A stretch of DNA of 8,284 nt from positions 1 to 8,284 of the forward strand of contig JALHLL010000165.1 in NCBI GenBank assembly GCA_022844575.1, read 5' to 3'. Origin of the DNA: a bacterium. GTDB taxonomy: Bacteria; Bacteroidota; Ignavibacteria; Kapaibacteriales; UBA961. How positions within the stretch are numbered: position 1 is the stretch's first letter; every line of letters starts with the position of its first letter. Below, in pieces: positions 1 through 6,861 of this stretch. Below the pieces are notes generated by a model. It saw only the letters and a program-made list of their open reading frames with translations. It did not search any database and had not been told where the DNA came from. Both the position numbers and the translations under genes were made by a program.

Positions 1-1
1 C

Positions 2-982
2 CTACTTATGGCTCTAATGGCACTCGATATTCAGCCAGGCGATGAAGTTATTGTCCCCACTTATTCCTTTTTTGCTACAGCCGGAGCGGTTACACGTTTG
101 AATGCGATTCCGGTGTTTGTTGATTGTGACCCTGTTACATACAATATTGAACCACAGGGAATCAGAGATGCCATCACGTCAAAAACAAAAGCTATAATTC
201 CTGTGCACCTTTACGGTCAGAGTGCCGATATGGATGCCATTATGGCTATAGGAAATGAGTTTTCGATACCTGTTATTGAAGATGCAGCACAAAGTATCGG
301 CGTGCAGTATAAGGATGGTCGCCCTGTCGGTTCAATAGGATTAATGGGATGTTATTCTTTTTATCCTACTAAAAATTTGGGAGCTTTCGGCGATGCCGGA
401 CTTATTACCACAAATGATGATGAGTTAGGGTTAAAACTCAGACTAATGCGCGATCATGGAATGAATCCCCGTTATTATCACAAATTTGTCGGCGGTAACT
501 TCAGGATGGATGCAATACAAGGAGCGGTTCTTTATATTAAGCTGAGATATTTGGAACAATGGCATGAAGCGAGAAGGAAAAATGCGGAATTCTATACTCG
601 ATTGTTTATGGAGAATGGGCTTTCGGAAGGTGAAGGAGTCGTAAATTTCAATGATAAAAACAGCGTACTGTTACCGGCTGCGGTCTATCGTGATAGTGGG
701 GTAAACAATCATCACATCTACAATCAGTATGTTATTCGAGTTGAAAAACGCGATGAATTAAGAGAGTTTCTGAAAGGAAAAAATATAGGCAGCGAAATCT
801 ATTATCCGGTACCTTTTCACCGTCAGGAATGTTTTACATTTTTGCAACCGAATGACGATAGTTTCCCTATTGCCAATAATTCGGCCGCAACAACTCTTGC
901 GCTCCCTATTTTCCCCGAATTAAAAACAGAACAATTGGAATATGTAGTACAAATGATTAAGGAATTTATTCATGGAACATAA
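2..982 (+). CDS. DegT/DnrJ/EryC1/StrS-family PLP-dependent sugar aminotransferase, 5' truncated
   Basis: The frame is open to the left edge (two leucine codons precede the first Met at 8), so the start lies outside the window; 326 residues remain of a family usually about 360-400 long. Family members transfer an amino group, usually from glutamate, to a keto sugar carried on a nucleotide, for surface polysaccharide or glycan synthesis in the cytoplasm. Numbering from the Met at 8, visible landmarks are PGDEVIVPTYSFFATA (10-25), VHLYGQSADMD (66-76), EDAAQ (91-95) with the PLP-contacting Asp, and SFYPTKNLGAFGDAG (117-131), where Lys122 (codon 371-373) is the expected Schiff-base lysine. GGNFRMDAIQGAVL (162-175) and the C-terminal EIYYPVPFH (263-271) are also typical. 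The fold is complete from the PLP site onward and nothing suggests a pseudogene. The exact sugar substrate cannot be read. The stop overlaps the next gene by 11 bp, suggesting co-transcription and coupled translation. Confidence 0.95.
   Translation, partial: LLMALMALDIQPGDEVIVPTYSFFATAGAVTRLNAIPVFVDCDPVTYNIEPQGIRDAITSKTKAIIPVHLYGQSADMDAIMAIGNEFSIPVIEDAAQSIGVQYKDGRPVGSIGLMGCYSFYPTKNLGAFGDAGLITTNDDELGLKLRLMRDHGMNPRYYHKFVGGNFRMDAIQGAVLYIKLRYLEQWHEARRKNAEFYTRLFMENGLSEGEGVVNFNDKNSVLLPAAVYRDSGVNNHHIYNQYVIRVEKRDELREFLKGKNIGSEIYYPVPFHRQECFTFLQPNDDSFPIANNSAATTLALPIFPELKTEQLEYVVQMIKEFIHGT
959..964 (+). promoter_or_regulatory. Shine-Dalgarno-like site for the exported-protein gene
   Basis: AAGGAA lies 7 nt before the ATG at 972 and sits inside the 3' end of the aminotransferase gene. 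It supports this start and fits translational coupling of the two overlapping genes. Confidence 0.5.
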
Positions 983-2036
983 TAAATATTCATCACCTAT
1001 GTCGGCAATTCTTATCCTTTTCTTTTTTTGTATCGGCTCACAATCTTTCCTCAATGCCCAGAGCGGAAATACGGAAAAAATAATTGATAAAAAACTTCAT
1101 AAATTGCTTATTGCACGTATTCAGGTCGGCGATAATATACCACAAGAAATTGCTGCAAAAGTGCCGCCTGCTCTTGCCTTAGCAGCATTTGCTTCAGGCA
1201 AATATGAAGTAATTCGGATGACCATGAACGATTCCGCGAGTAAATTTTTAAAAGCTCAGGGAATTTCTCCTACGATATCGAAAGTAATGGAATTTTTGAA
1301 TGCGCAGAAATCCGTATATGTAAATATACAGCGTCTCAATAATTTACTGAGAGTGGAAATACTGGAAGATGCTTTTCCTGAATACAATGAATCAAGACCG
1401 GGGGTAGGATTCGCATTGTTACGGTATAGGAAAAGTGATTCCATTATTTATGATATTCCGCTTTTACATGCTTTACAAAGAGCTTTTGCCGTAGCTGAAA
1501 GGGACAGTTTAATGTTCGATAAGGCGGATGAGGATATGCGTCGTTATCCGGCACCTACCGTAGTACCTACTGGAATTATTTTTAAGGATAATTATAAAAA
1601 TCTTAATAAGATTTACGATCTGAAAATGCAGGTGATAAATGCTTATGACGCTGTGCAGGTAATGGTAAATGCCGGAAAAGATCATCCTAAGTTTACGCTT
1701 GTGGATATCGATACACGCGATTCCATTTATGCTATGCTTAACTTATACGGCGTTGAAAACAATCGCGAACCTGTGGGGCAAGAACTTGCCATGCTCGGAC
1801 GTATTGGTATTGAGTATATAATTACGGGAACTGCCGAAAATAAAAAGGATTTTTCCGAGATAACTCTCGAACTGAAAAAATTACAGAAAGACGGATCAAC
1901 AACCTTTGTACGGGGTGTAAAGGAAATTATTACCACCGACAAAATAGAAGATTTTCGTAAAGCGATTGACCGCTCCACAAAAGTATTGTTAGACGGGAAA
2001 TCGGAAGAGGAGAAAAAAACGAAAAAGAGAAAATAA
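972..2036 (+). CDS. Exported protein of unknown function with two tandem CsgG/TolB-N-like modules
   Basis: I do not recognise a named family for this 354-residue protein. Residues 1-30 look like a signal peptide: charged start, hydrophobic stretch ILILFFFCIG, likely cleavage after LNA near 29. Cys20 is not in a convincing lipobox, so a soluble periplasmic protein is more likely than a lipoprotein. Residues about 45-155 and about 215-320 look like two copies of one alpha/beta pattern: a strand after KYEVIRM (78-83) or KFTLVDI (240-246), a helix, then YVNIQRLNNLLRVEI (116-130) or YIITGTAENKKDFSEITLEL (282-301). The second copy has the 'x-is-present, ITG, then amphipathic strand' pattern of CsgG, LpoB and TolB N-terminal domains. 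The protein ends in a lysine-rich tail (EEEKKTKKRK). It overlaps the upstream aminotransferase by 11 bp and has a good ribosome site, so it is probably in that operon. A role in the envelope is inferred; the fold assignment is by eye. Confidence 0.85.
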   Translation: MEHNKYSSPMSAILILFFFCIGSQSFLNAQSGNTEKIIDKKLHKLLIARIQVGDNIPQEIAAKVPPALALAAFASGKYEVIRMTMNDSASKFLKAQGISPTISKVMEFLNAQKSVYVNIQRLNNLLRVEILEDAFPEYNESRPGVGFALLRYRKSDSIIYDIPLLHALQRAFAVAERDSLMFDKADEDMRRYPAPTVVPTGIIFKDNYKNLNKIYDLKMQVINAYDAVQVMVNAGKDHPKFTLVDIDTRDSIYAMLNLYGVENNREPVGQELAMLGRIGIEYIITGTAENKKDFSEITLELKKLQKDGSTTFVRGVKEIITTDKIEDFRKAIDRSTKVLLDGKSEEEKKTKKRK

Positions 2037-2108
2037 TATTCCGAATTAAATATGGAACGTGATTATTATAACTTTCCTTTTTAGAAAATAAAGCCAATAT
2101 TGTTTTAA
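2037..2108. other. Short convergent intergenic region without a clear terminator
   Basis: Only 72 bp separate the stops of the exported-protein gene (+) and ftsI (-). The best inverted repeat is a 4-bp TTCC/GGAA pair with a long AT loop, too weak to call an intrinsic terminator. Transcription from the two sides may overlap here. Confidence 0.5.
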
Positions 2109-4235
2109 TCAGTACTTATGTGAACAAACAATAGTACAGGATTTTTTTCCTTTATTATACCATAATTGTTCTCGTACATAACCGCTGCCCTTTATAGTTA
2201 CCGTATTGCCTGCAGCATGCAGTACAGCCAAAGCACGCCTTACGCTCATTCCTCGCACATCGGGGCGTGAGGACATGGCAGTGTGGCCTGTATCGGCAAT
2301 AACCGAACGAACGGAACGAATTGTTAAAACAACCGACGAATATAAGGGTATCCTTGTTCCGGCTGCAGGCGATTGTATAACAATTGTTCCTTGTTGTTTT
2401 TTCTGCAAATATCGTAAGCCCGAATTATCGAGAATCTCTTTTGCCATATCGTATGTCATGCCACGTACATCAGGCATAATAACGGAATCCTGTTTATTGG
2501 CAATATCTGTTTTCGATGAGGCGACTGTTATTCTTTTCGCACTTATCCATCGTGAAGCTATTCTTCTGAATATTGGTGCTGCAGTCATACCCCCGTAAAT
2601 ATTCGTCATGGGTTTATCAAGCATTACAATCATAGCCAAACGGGGAGATTGCGCTGGGAAAAATCCGACAAAAGATGCGGTATATGCTTCACGAGTATAT
2701 TCACCATCCACCAATTGCTGTGCTGTCCCTGTTTTCCCGGCTATTGAAAGTCCGGGTATTTTTGCTTGTTGGGCTGTTCCTTTATCTACAACATTTACCA
2801 GTATGTTTGTAAGAGTGTTTGCCGTCTGTTCCGAAACGATTTGCCTTATTTTTTGCGGTTCATTGTGTATAAGTTCTTCGCCTTGTTCATTAAGTATTGA
2901 ACGTACAAGAAAAGGTTTCATCATTACACCCTTATTGGCAACGGCGGCGTAAGCATTAAGGGTTTGTAAAGCTGTTGTTGCTAATTGGTATCCGTATGAC
3001 ATGAATATTTTGGTGGAGCCGTCGAATCTGCGCGGTTTTTTTAAACGCCCTCGTACTTCGCCCGGTATATCTATTCCCGTTTCAATACCGAAGCCGAAAT
3101 CACGCGCATATTTATAAAAAACATCATCGGGAATTTTTTGCGATAACTGAGCAAATACCACATTGCTTGATTGTTCCATTGCCTCAGTAAAACTCACCTC
3201 ACCTATCGGATGGGAATCCTTTACCTCCACATCGCCAAATCGCCATGAGCCGCCATGTCCGCTTACCGTATCATTCGGCTTTATAATTCCTTCTTCCAAA
3301 GCGGCGGCGGCGGTAACCAATTTAAAAGTGGAACCCGGCTCATACATATCGGTAATTGCCCTTAAGCGCATCGTTTCCGTTTTTGCCGTAGCGGGAAAAT
3401 TAGGATTGAATGAAGGCGAGGATGCCAAAGCAAGTATTTCTCCCGTTGTCGGTTCGATAGCGACAATAGTACCCGAACTTGCACCGGACTCCTCGATGCC
3501 ATGCTGAAGCTCATACTCCGCTATTCTTTGTAACTCAATATCAATAGTCGTAACAATGGAACTACCATTAACTGCCGGAACAGTCGGAAAATCCACCATC
3601 GGACGAATATTACCCCTGCCGTCACGCAACAGTATTTTTTGTCCTTTTGTACCCCGCAAAAGCGAATCGAATGCAAGCTCTATGCCGCTCAGACCTTTAT
3701 TATCCACATTTGTACACCCTATTACCTGCGCACCGGCATTGCCATACAAATATGTTCTTCTCGGTTCTTTTATACGAATAAGTCCCGGGTCGGATAAAGT
3801 ATCAAGCCCTTTCGTATCATAATAACCGTTTCTTAATAACCATAAAAAAGACCCCTTTGCCTGATTAAGTCGGGTTTTCCAATAGGGAATCGAATCACCG
3901 GAAGCCGAACTTAGCAAATGTGCCAATACATCCTTGTTCTTTATCATTTTGGGGTCGGCTGCATACGATGTGCTTCGTATTGTAATTGCCAACGGTTTTA
4001 GGGAACGGTCGTATATAATGCCACGTTCCGGTTTCATTTCAACGAGAAACTCATATTGCTTTCGCGCAAGTTTTTTATATGTATCGGAGCGAAGAACTTG
4101 CACTATGAACAATCGGGATGCAAGTGTCATAAATCCCAATAGAAGGACAATAGTCAATAAGCCGATTTTCCAATAAGGGTATTGGCGAACGGCTATATCT
4201 TTCGATTCAATGTCGGGTTTTGCTTGCTCTATCAT
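2109..4235 (-). CDS. ftsI: Septal peptidoglycan transpeptidase FtsI (class B PBP3-like) with two C-terminal PASTA domains
   Basis: This 708-residue class B penicillin-binding protein cross-links septal peptidoglycan in the periplasm, working with FtsW and the FtsQLB complex. In order: short cytoplasmic tail, membrane anchor about 23-47, PBP dimerisation region starting near KPERGIIYDRSLKPLA (68-83), transpeptidase domain about 225-565, then PASTA repeats at about 583-640 and 655-708. The catalytic motifs are all present: STFK with nucleophile Ser302 and Lys305, SSN at 356-358, and KTGTAQQ at 501-507. The first PASTA reads MPDVRGMTYDMA...QSPAAGTRIP, typical. The second (RPDVRGMSVRRALAVL...) lacks the usual Pro-Gly turn and ends abruptly, so it is degenerate. 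The start ATG is 14 bp after the ftsL stop, with no clear Shine-Dalgarno site, which fits co-translation. SpoVD-type PBPs share this layout, but the ftsL neighbour favours FtsI. No murE follows; the gene converges on an unrelated operon. Confidence 0.95.
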   Translation of the reverse strand: MIEQAKPDIESKDIAVRQYPYWKIGLLTIVLLLGFMTLASRLFIVQVLRSDTYKKLARKQYEFLVEMKPERGIIYDRSLKPLAITIRSTSYAADPKMIKNKDVLAHLLSSASGDSIPYWKTRLNQAKGSFLWLLRNGYYDTKGLDTLSDPGLIRIKEPRRTYLYGNAGAQVIGCTNVDNKGLSGIELAFDSLLRGTKGQKILLRDGRGNIRPMVDFPTVPAVNGSSIVTTIDIELQRIAEYELQHGIEESGASSGTIVAIEPTTGEILALASSPSFNPNFPATAKTETMRLRAITDMYEPGSTFKLVTAAAALEEGIIKPNDTVSGHGGSWRFGDVEVKDSHPIGEVSFTEAMEQSSNVVFAQLSQKIPDDVFYKYARDFGFGIETGIDIPGEVRGRLKKPRRFDGSTKIFMSYGYQLATTALQTLNAYAAVANKGVMMKPFLVRSILNEQGEELIHNEPQKIRQIVSEQTANTLTNILVNVVDKGTAQQAKIPGLSIAGKTGTAQQLVDGEYTREAYTASFVGFFPAQSPRLAMIVMLDKPMTNIYGGMTAAPIFRRIASRWISAKRITVASSKTDIANKQDSVIMPDVRGMTYDMAKEILDNSGLRYLQKKQQGTIVIQSPAAGTRIPLYSSVVLTIRSVRSVIADTGHTAMSSRPDVRGMSVRRALAVLHAAGNTVTIKGSGYVREQLWYNKGKKSCTIVCSHKY

Positions 4236-4249
4236 TATAATTTCATCGT

Positions 4250-4558
4250 CTATTTTGTCGGTAAAACTTGCGGCGCACTCTGATTCGGTATCATACCTAA
4301 TTTTTCCTTTGCAATACCTGTAATTCTTTCGGCAGATTGTAATCGGGCTATGCTCTCCTCCAAGCGGCGGCTTTCATATAAAAGCGAATCACGCTTCTCT
4401 TCCAAACGCGGTATTCGACGCAATAAACCATTGACAGTAATAACATTACTTACATACAATACCATAAAAACGGCACTCATACCCAATAAGCCGAAAATGC
4501 TCCAGCGATTGAGCATTTTCTTTCTCTGAACAATAGGCATTGCCTCATTTTTTGCCAT
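4250..4558 (-). CDS. ftsL: FtsL/DivIC-type cell division protein
   Basis: This is a 102-residue bitopic membrane protein with the FtsL plan. It has a basic cytoplasmic N-terminus (about 1-19), one transmembrane helix (about 20-40, WSIFGLLGMSAVFMVLYVSN), a periplasmic coiled coil rich in Leu, Glu and Arg (about 47-76), and the family's closing motif ERITGIAKEKLGM (77-89). FtsL joins the FtsQLB complex that activates FtsWI at the septum. Sequence conservation is low in this family, so the assignment rests on topology, this end motif and the ftsI gene 14 bp downstream. The frame stays open upstream to an ATG at 4606, but I chose the ATG at 4558. It is preceded at 9 nt by GAGGG, and a TAATTTTG promoter element lies just upstream at 4591-4598, which would put the longer start outside the transcript. 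Confidence 0.88.
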   Translation of the reverse strand: MAKNEAMPIVQRKKMLNRWSIFGLLGMSAVFMVLYVSNVITVNGLLRRIPRLEEKRDSLLYESRRLEESIARLQSAERITGIAKEKLGMIPNQSAPQVLPTK

Positions 4559-4567
4559 TATGACAAA

Positions 4568-4572
4568 CCCTC
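4568..4572 (-). promoter_or_regulatory. Shine-Dalgarno-like site deciding the ftsL start
   Basis: On the minus strand GAGGG lies 9 nt before the ATG at 4558. It favours this start over the in-frame ATG at 4606. Confidence 0.5.
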
Positions 4573-4590
4573 TTTTTCTATCTGCTAACA

Positions 4591-4598
4591 CAAAATTA
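4591..4598 (-). promoter_or_regulatory. Candidate -7 promoter element (TAnnTTTG type) for ftsL-ftsI
   Basis: The minus strand reads TAATTTTG, a full match to the Bacteroidota-type TAnnTTTG consensus, 32 bp before the chosen ftsL ATG. No clear TTG -33 element lies at the expected distance upstream. Such an octamer is expected by chance about once per 2 kb per strand at this base composition, so position rather than sequence carries most of the weight. Confidence 0.4.
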
Positions 4599-4676
4599 CG
4601 CGACAAGTCCGTGTTATCTTCGTCTGAAATTAAATTTCATCATAATTTGCATGTTGAAACATTGGTACAAACAAGA

Positions 4677-5192
4677 ATGATGAACACTTTCTACGCTTCA
4701 AGCGAGTATTTTGGTGATAATACGGTTCAGGTACAAACTGACTCCGAAACGGTAATTATAGGTGATAAAACTTTCACGGCTACGGTTGTACAGGAGTACC
4801 CGACCGTTATTGAACTCCGAAACGGTAATGAACAGTACAGATGTATAGTATCCCTTGATGCAAAAGGGCAGCCGATTGTTTCCTTCGGCGGATATACCTA
4901 TCCCGTACAAGTTGCTACACCCAAAGAACACAATTATCAAACAGTACTCAAATCGGTGGCGGAAGTTGCCATAAGACCCGCCAGAATTGTTGCACCCATG
5001 CCGGGACTTATAAAATCCATAGCAATTCACATAGGCGATTCCGTAAAAAAAGGAACAACACTCTTAACGCTCGAAGCTATGAAAATGGAAAATGCCATCA
5101 AATCGCCATTAGCCGGTACGGTTAAAAGTATTAATGTATCAGCAGGTCAAGCGGTGGAAAAGGGCTTCGTATTATGTGAAATAGTACCGTAA
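4677..5192 (+). CDS. Biotin carboxyl carrier protein subunit of an acyl-CoA carboxylase or decarboxylase
   Basis: This 171-residue protein has a C-terminal biotinyl domain (about 105-171). It carries VAPMPGLIKSI near its start, the biotin site EAMKMEN with Lys136 as the biotinylated residue, and the mirrored half SPLAGTVKSINVSAGQAVEKG. A biotin-lipoyl fold swings the carboxylated biotin between a carboxylase and a carboxyltransferase. MKM with the preceding APMPG is typical of acetyl/propionyl-CoA carboxylase carriers and of the gamma subunit of methylmalonyl-CoA or oxaloacetate decarboxylases. The N-terminal 100 residues are beta-rich (TETVIIGDKTFTATVV-like strands) and resemble the standalone carriers of Bacteroidota and Chlorobiota. 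No partner subunit gene is in the window, so the enzyme cannot be named. The frame is open back to an ATG at 4560, but that would overlap the divergent ftsL control region. The ATG at 4677 (or 4680) begins just before the conserved part; no Shine-Dalgarno site is visible at either. Confidence 0.9.
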   Translation: MMNTFYASSEYFGDNTVQVQTDSETVIIGDKTFTATVVQEYPTVIELRNGNEQYRCIVSLDAKGQPIVSFGGYTYPVQVATPKEHNYQTVLKSVAEVAIRPARIVAPMPGLIKSIAIHIGDSVKKGTTLLTLEAMKMENAIKSPLAGTVKSINVSAGQAVEKGFVLCEIVP

Positions 5193-5240
5193 TTTCACTT
5201 CCCTCGCGATATATGACTTAAACGGCATTATTATATTAAA

Positions 5241-5256
5241 AAAGATAATATCTTTG
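5241..5256 (+). promoter_or_regulatory. Candidate promoter element TATCTTTG inside a 15-bp operator-like palindrome
   Basis: TATCTTTG at 5249-5256 matches TAnnTTTG in full. Positions 5241-5255 read AAAGATA-A-TATCTTT, a perfect palindrome with a central A, so a dimeric regulator bound there would cover the promoter core. If used, it gives the barrel gene a leader of about 165 nt. No TTG -33 element is evident; the nearest match is a TTA in an AT-rich stretch. Confidence 0.4.
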
Positions 5257-5283
5257 CACAAATCTCATACGAAAAACACCTAA

Positions 5284-5321
5284 CTACATATATTTATTCC
5301 AATCTACATATATATTTATTC
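5284..5321 (+). repeat. Two direct repeats CTACATATAT(AT)TTATTC spaced 20 bp apart
   Basis: CTACATATATTTATTC (5284-5299) and CTACATATATATTTATTC (5304-5321) differ only by one extra AT. Their starts are 20 bp apart, about two helical turns. A third partial copy, TACATATATA, is at 5374-5383. They may be regulator sites for the barrel gene or simple low-complexity sequence. Confidence 0.6.
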
Positions 5322-5426
5322 TAAAACTGCGTTTTGAAATTTTAAAATAAAGATAGTAAGCAAAAAATTACAGTACATATATAGTAAACTCAATAGTACT
5401 TTTTTTCTTACCATACCAGGGGACTT

Positions 5427-6833
5427 ATGAAAGTGGTTTATGATTGCTCGGTGCAACAAATGCACACGAACATTACTCGTATATTTTTTGCGGGATTATT
5501 ATTGTTCATTTCCTTTTTACAAACAAACAGCCATGCACAGCAAAATTCGTCACCTCCAACTTCAACGCCTAATTATTCCTTTACATCGCAAATAAGGTAT
5601 CGTGGCGAGCTTGACGGCAGATTTTTTGACAATAATGCCAAACCCCTTTTTATCAATATGCTTCGGGCTCAAATAGGTGCAAAAATTATTGCTAATGATG
5701 ATATTTCAGCATTCATCCAAATACAACATTCTCAAAATTTTGGCGAGAATAATGAATCCGCATGGAACGGTACACTTGACGGATCTGCAAAAAATCTGAG
5801 TTTCAGACAAGCTTATCTATTATGGAATAATGCCGCTCTTGAAAACCTTTCACTCAAATTAGGACGCATGAGCTTTTCAACAAATTCCGAACGTATTATC
5901 GGTGCACTCGATTGGCATAATATAGGGAGGATGTATGATGGTGCGGTGCTTTCGTATGGGAAAGTCGATGAAGTCCGATTAAGAGGTTTCGGCTTTTTAC
6001 TAGGTACAAATGAATTGCTCATGACGGCAGGAACCGCCCAATCGCCACAAGCTCTTACAGGTTTTGACATTACATTACCACAGCAGGACAATTTGAATAT
6101 ATATCTGTATCATGACAGAAAAAATTCCCAGCAACAATCAAACACAGCTTTTCAAGGCGAAACAAACCCTTTTCGGCGTTACACAGCAGGTGTTCATGCA
6201 CAGAACTTTTTTAAGGAAAACAATATTGAGTATGAAGCGGAATTTGCTTATCAATTCGGCGAAAAAGATAATGCCGGAACAAATACGAGTAATTCCATAA
6301 AAGCAATGATGGGAGCCGCCTATATCGGTTATAAGAACAAGGAATCAAGCATAGGCATAGGATTCGATTATTTTACGGGTGAAAATGCAGGTACAATCGA
6401 TACCTATGAACGGTTCAACCATATAACATTTACGATACATAAATTTTACGGTTACATGGATTTTTTTCCATTCACCGTTTTGCAGAATAATGGGATACGC
6501 TCTGCTCCCGCAATTTTTAATTCGGGCTTGATTTCGCCCTATATACGGGCAACCTACAAACCGAATGAAAAAACATCTTTGTATTTTTCAGGGCACTATT
6601 TTCAAGCGGAACAGGAATTATTTACTTCTACGGAAAAATTCGGCAATTCCTTAGGAATTGAATGTGACTTTGTTTTTGATTATAAGATTTCACCCCAATT
6701 AACTGCTCAACTCGGCACTTCTGTTTTCATGCCGGGCGAATCACTCAAATCCTCCAATAAATCAGTTCCCACGAGAAATTTGGGAGAGGACTTATCGTAT
6801 TGGGCATATTCGATGTTAACCTTTACTCTATAA
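5427..6833 (+). CDS. Outer-membrane beta-barrel of the alginate-export (AlgE-like) family
   Basis: This 468-residue protein has an N-terminal signal peptide (hydrophobic core about 19-31, cleavage probably after SHA near 37) followed by many alternating amphipathic strands ending in WAYSMLTFTL. The block LGRMSFSTNSERIIG through DWHNIGRMYDG (145-172) is the signature stretch of alginate-export-like barrels, in which an early strand pair carries G-R and R-x-x-G-x-x-x-W. Length fits this family (about 400-500). Such proteins form monomeric outer-membrane channels. AlgE itself exports alginate, but many relatives outside Pseudomonas sit in non-alginate settings, so the substrate is unknown; no polysaccharide synthase gene is in view. 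The ATG at 5427 has an AGGGGA-like site 3 nt upstream (5418-5423); the Met at 5460 would give a shorter, more usual signal peptide and remains possible. The sensor gene starts 28 bp after the stop. Confidence 0.85.
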   Translation: MKVVYDCSVQQMHTNITRIFFAGLLLFISFLQTNSHAQQNSSPPTSTPNYSFTSQIRYRGELDGRFFDNNAKPLFINMLRAQIGAKIIANDDISAFIQIQHSQNFGENNESAWNGTLDGSAKNLSFRQAYLLWNNAALENLSLKLGRMSFSTNSERIIGALDWHNIGRMYDGAVLSYGKVDEVRLRGFGFLLGTNELLMTAGTAQSPQALTGFDITLPQQDNLNIYLYHDRKNSQQQSNTAFQGETNPFRRYTAGVHAQNFFKENNIEYEAEFAYQFGEKDNAGTNTSNSIKAMMGAAYIGYKNKESSIGIGFDYFTGENAGTIDTYERFNHITFTIHKFYGYMDFFPFTVLQNNGIRSAPAIFNSGLISPYIRATYKPNEKTSLYFSGHYFQAEQELFTSTEKFGNSLGIECDFVFDYKISPQLTAQLGTSVFMPGESLKSSNKSVPTRNLGEDLSYWAYSMLTFTL

Positions 6834-6844
6834 TTTATCATTAA

Positions 6845-6852
6845 TACTTTTG
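6845..6852 (+). promoter_or_regulatory. Possible second promoter element (TAnnTTTG) before the sensor gene
   Basis: TACTTTTG is a full TAnnTTTG match 9 nt before the sensor ATG. If used, transcripts would be nearly leaderless, so chance or overlap with the ribosome site is as likely. Confidence 0.2.
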
Positions 6853-6861
6853 GAAGTACAC

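Larger units (their letters stand above)
4559..4676. promoter_or_regulatory. Divergent promoter region between ftsL-ftsI and the biotin carrier gene
   Basis: These 118 bp separate two head-to-head genes and must carry the promoters of both if the chosen starts are right. The ftsL-directed strand has a full TAnnTTTG match. On the plus strand the nearest candidate is TAAATTTC at 4631-4638, a one-mismatch version, which I hold only weakly. Confidence 0.5.
5193..5426. other. AT-rich regulatory gap upstream of the barrel gene
   Basis: This 234-bp gap holds no ORF. It contains a palindrome over a TAnnTTTG element (5241-5256), repeated TACATATAT boxes, a small AAAAC-TGC-GTTTT hairpin (5323-5335), a 10-bp palindrome ATTTTAAAAT (5339-5348) and a T-run (5400-5406). 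No strong terminator for the biotin carrier gene is seen after 5192. Confidence 0.6.

Noticed and set aside
972..1061. Lipoprotein signal in the exported protein, because of Cys20
   Set aside because: The residues before it (FFF) do not fit a lipobox and a normal signal peptidase I site follows.
2206..4176. Several open frames on the plus strand opposite ftsI
   Set aside because: They lie entirely within the antisense of a clear, conserved gene, and their translations are Ser/Cys/Ile-rich without any recognisable motif.
4560..4676. Longer N-terminus for the biotin carrier from the ATG at 4560
   Set aside because: It would overlap the ftsL control region and add 39 residues without any family similarity.
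4698..5030. Minus-strand open frame of about 110 residues opposite the biotin carrier gene
   Set aside because: It is antisense to a clear conserved domain and its translation shows no protein-like pattern.
5372..5406. AGTAC/GTACT inverted repeat followed by a T-run, considered as an intrinsic terminator
   Set aside because: The stem is only 5 bp with a 19-nt loop, and AGTACT is itself a short palindrome, so a stable hairpin is unlikely.
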